This document shows positions 5,610-6,832 of a DNA stretch of 6,832 bases, piece after piece. The translations under genes and the position numbers were made by a program. The notes beneath the pieces are model-generated. The model was not told where the DNA came from and did not search any database. It saw only the letters and a list, made by a program, of their open reading frames with translations. How positions within the stretch are numbered: position 1 is the first letter of the stretch; each line of letters begins with the position of its first letter. Origin of the DNA: Verrucomicrobiales bacterium (GTDB lineage: Bacteria > Verrucomicrobiota > Verrucomicrobiia > Limisphaerales > Palsa-1400); NCBI GenBank assembly GCA_028293405.1, contig JAQGOW010000383.1, positions 1 through 6,832 on the forward strand, given 5' to 3'.

Positions 5610-6832
5610 ATGCGGCGCGTGACGGTTAAGAGTCTCAAACAACGGGTAGCATGGGTGTTTCTGGCGTTTGCGCTCGCGTCATTTTCATCGTCGGCTGCGC
5701 CTTCGGAAACGAACGTGTTTTCGGCTGCCGCTCGATTGTTCGACACCACCTTCTACGACCGCGCCGAAGCCGGGTTCAGCAACTTCGTCGCGACGTATAC
5801 AAATTCGGTCCATCGTCCGCTCGCGATTCTATTTCAGGCGCGCTCGCGCTTTTATCAAAGCAATTACGTTGGTGCCATCACCTTGTTGCAACAGAACACG
5901 ACGAACGCCAACGGGTCCGCGGACGAATATCAGTTTTGGATCGCGCGTTCTCTTTTCGAAAAAACGGATTACCGCGCGGCCGCTGATGCTTTCGGTGGTC
6001 TGCTGCAGAATTTCCCGCGCTCATCTCATCGTCTTGAAGCCGCATTTTCGCAGGCGAAAGCCTATTCGCTTTTGAGCGACTGGCCGAAAGTCATTCAACT
6101 GCTTGAAAAATCCGACGGCTCGTTTCAGACCGCTGCGCGCACTCAGCCGGATAGTGCCATCGGCGTCGATGGCTTCCTGCTCTTCGCCGAAGCGTTGTTC
6201 CGCGAACGTCGCAATGCGGATGCCGAGCAGGTTGTGCGCGCGATGAAGGTTGATCCTGCGATGAAAGAGGCGAACTGGCGCAGGTATTATTTGCTGTGCC
6301 GGATTCAATTTGTCGCGGGAAAAACGCAAGCGGCGTTGATGAACACCACCACGATGCTCAGCGCTGCGAAGGGCCAGCGCCAATGGATGGCTGAATCGAA
6401 ATTTCTTGAAGCTGAAATCCTGGAAAAACTGGATCGCTACAGCGACGCCTTGCAGTCTTACACGAATAACCTGGCGGAAGATTTGCCAACCAACATTCAA
6501 CGCCAATCGCTCTTCAAGACGATCGAATTGATGCTGAAACTCGGACAAACGGACGAAGCCATCAAACATCTCGAGACGTTCATCGAACAACGTCCAAAGG
6601 ATCCCTCGCTCGACGTCGCGCGGTTGTCTCTCGGCGAATTGGAGCTGAAGGCTTATGACACAGCGACACGCTCGCAAGCCTCGGCTGATTCTGGCGCCGC
6701 CACTAACCTTCTGCAGTTAGCCGCGACGAATTTTGGACGTGTCATCGTTGATTTTCCACAAAGCCCGCTGCTTGGCAAAACGTATCTCGACCGCGGTTGG
6801 TGCGATTGGTTACAAGGTCACGTTCGCGAAGC
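5610..6832 (+). CDS. Secreted tetratricopeptide-repeat protein (3' partial)
   Basis: The frame opens at ATG 5610, the only ATG after an in-frame stop at 5586, and continues to the end of the window without a stop, giving 407 residues so far. GTG at 5619 is an alternative start. The N-terminus is a clear signal peptide: basic MRRVTVKSLKQR, a hydrophobic AWVFLAFALASF core, and probable cleavage after SSSAA (residue 30). The rest is helical repeats with TPR-type spacing and residues, for example RLFDTTFYDRAEAGFSNFV (42-60), YQFWIARSLFEKTDYRAAADAFGGLL (107-132, the clearest unit), LEAAFSQAKAYSLLSDW (142-158), FLLFAEALFRERRNADAEQVV (189-209), KFLEAEILEKLDRYSDALQSY (264-284) and KTIELMLKLGQTDEAIKHL (303-321). 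The 'NFP'/'DFP' turns recall the TPR domains of BamD/YbgF (CpoB)-like periplasmic proteins. It probably acts as a scaffold in the periplasm or at the outer membrane; the partner is unknown. It has no clear Shine-Dalgarno sequence and lies 337 bases beyond the coupled four-gene unit, so it may be transcribed separately. Confidence 0.86.
   Translation, partial: MRRVTVKSLKQRVAWVFLAFALASFSSSAAPSETNVFSAAARLFDTTFYDRAEAGFSNFVATYTNSVHRPLAILFQARSRFYQSNYVGAITLLQQNTTNANGSADEYQFWIARSLFEKTDYRAAADAFGGLLQNFPRSSHRLEAAFSQAKAYSLLSDWPKVIQLLEKSDGSFQTAARTQPDSAIGVDGFLLFAEALFRERRNADAEQVVRAMKVDPAMKEANWRRYYLLCRIQFVAGKTQAALMNTTTMLSAAKGQRQWMAESKFLEAEILEKLDRYSDALQSYTNNLAEDLPTNIQRQSLFKTIELMLKLGQTDEAIKHLETFIEQRPKDPSLDVARLSLGELELKAYDTATRSQASADSGAATNLLQLAATNFGRVIVDFPQSPLLGKTYLDRGWCDWLQGHVRE

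Noticed and set aside
6021..6677. 218-codon open frame on the minus strand
   Set aside because: It lies opposite the TPR gene, whose frame has a signal peptide and clear repeats. The minus-strand product shows no coherent fold pattern and has the look of an antisense shadow.

Overview
The window holds five protein genes, all on the + strand, and one intergenic stretch of 337 bases. No tRNA, rRNA, CRISPR array, insertion sequence or integrase is visible. Base composition is moderately GC-rich. Four of the five products start with a visible secretion signal; the fifth lacks its N-terminus here. Secreted prenyltransferase-repeat proteins, LamG/DUF1080-like jelly rolls, large TPR proteins and a Gln/Lys-rich coiled-coil protein ending in an 'APAEFRDALENYYRG' tail together suggest the Planctomycetota/Verrucomicrobiota group, most likely a soil or freshwater Verrucomicrobiota. 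This is inferred from gene content, not from a marker gene.

Layout: (1) 2-1429, the 3' part of a large coiled-coil protein of the kind found in MoxR/DUF58/BatA-type operons. (2) 1404-2402, a secreted alpha-toroid (prenyltransferase/squalene-oxidase repeat) protein, starting at a GTG inside gene 1. (3) 2392-3831 and (4) 3824-5272, two tandem, clearly related secreted proteins. Each appears to carry a jelly-roll domain between two pairs of a short beta-rich repeat. (5) 5273-5609, noncoding DNA with a cluster of GGG runs and a long imperfect inverted repeat. (6) 5610-6832, the start of a secreted TPR protein that runs off the window.

Genes 1 to 4 overlap one another by 26, 11 and 8 bases. They are almost certainly one co-transcribed, translationally coupled unit that begins upstream of the window. 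Gene 5 probably has its own promoter, or is reached by read-through of the structured intergenic region. The likely theme is an envelope or periplasmic apparatus: a MoxR/Bat-type chaperone and membrane module upstream (inferred, not seen), followed by exported repeat and adhesion-like proteins. No biochemical function can be assigned from sequence alone.

The most interesting points are the symmetric 2+1+2 architecture shared by the tandem pair, and the fold-back element at 5442-5525. The two mismatches in that element become G-U wobbles if it is read as minus-strand RNA.
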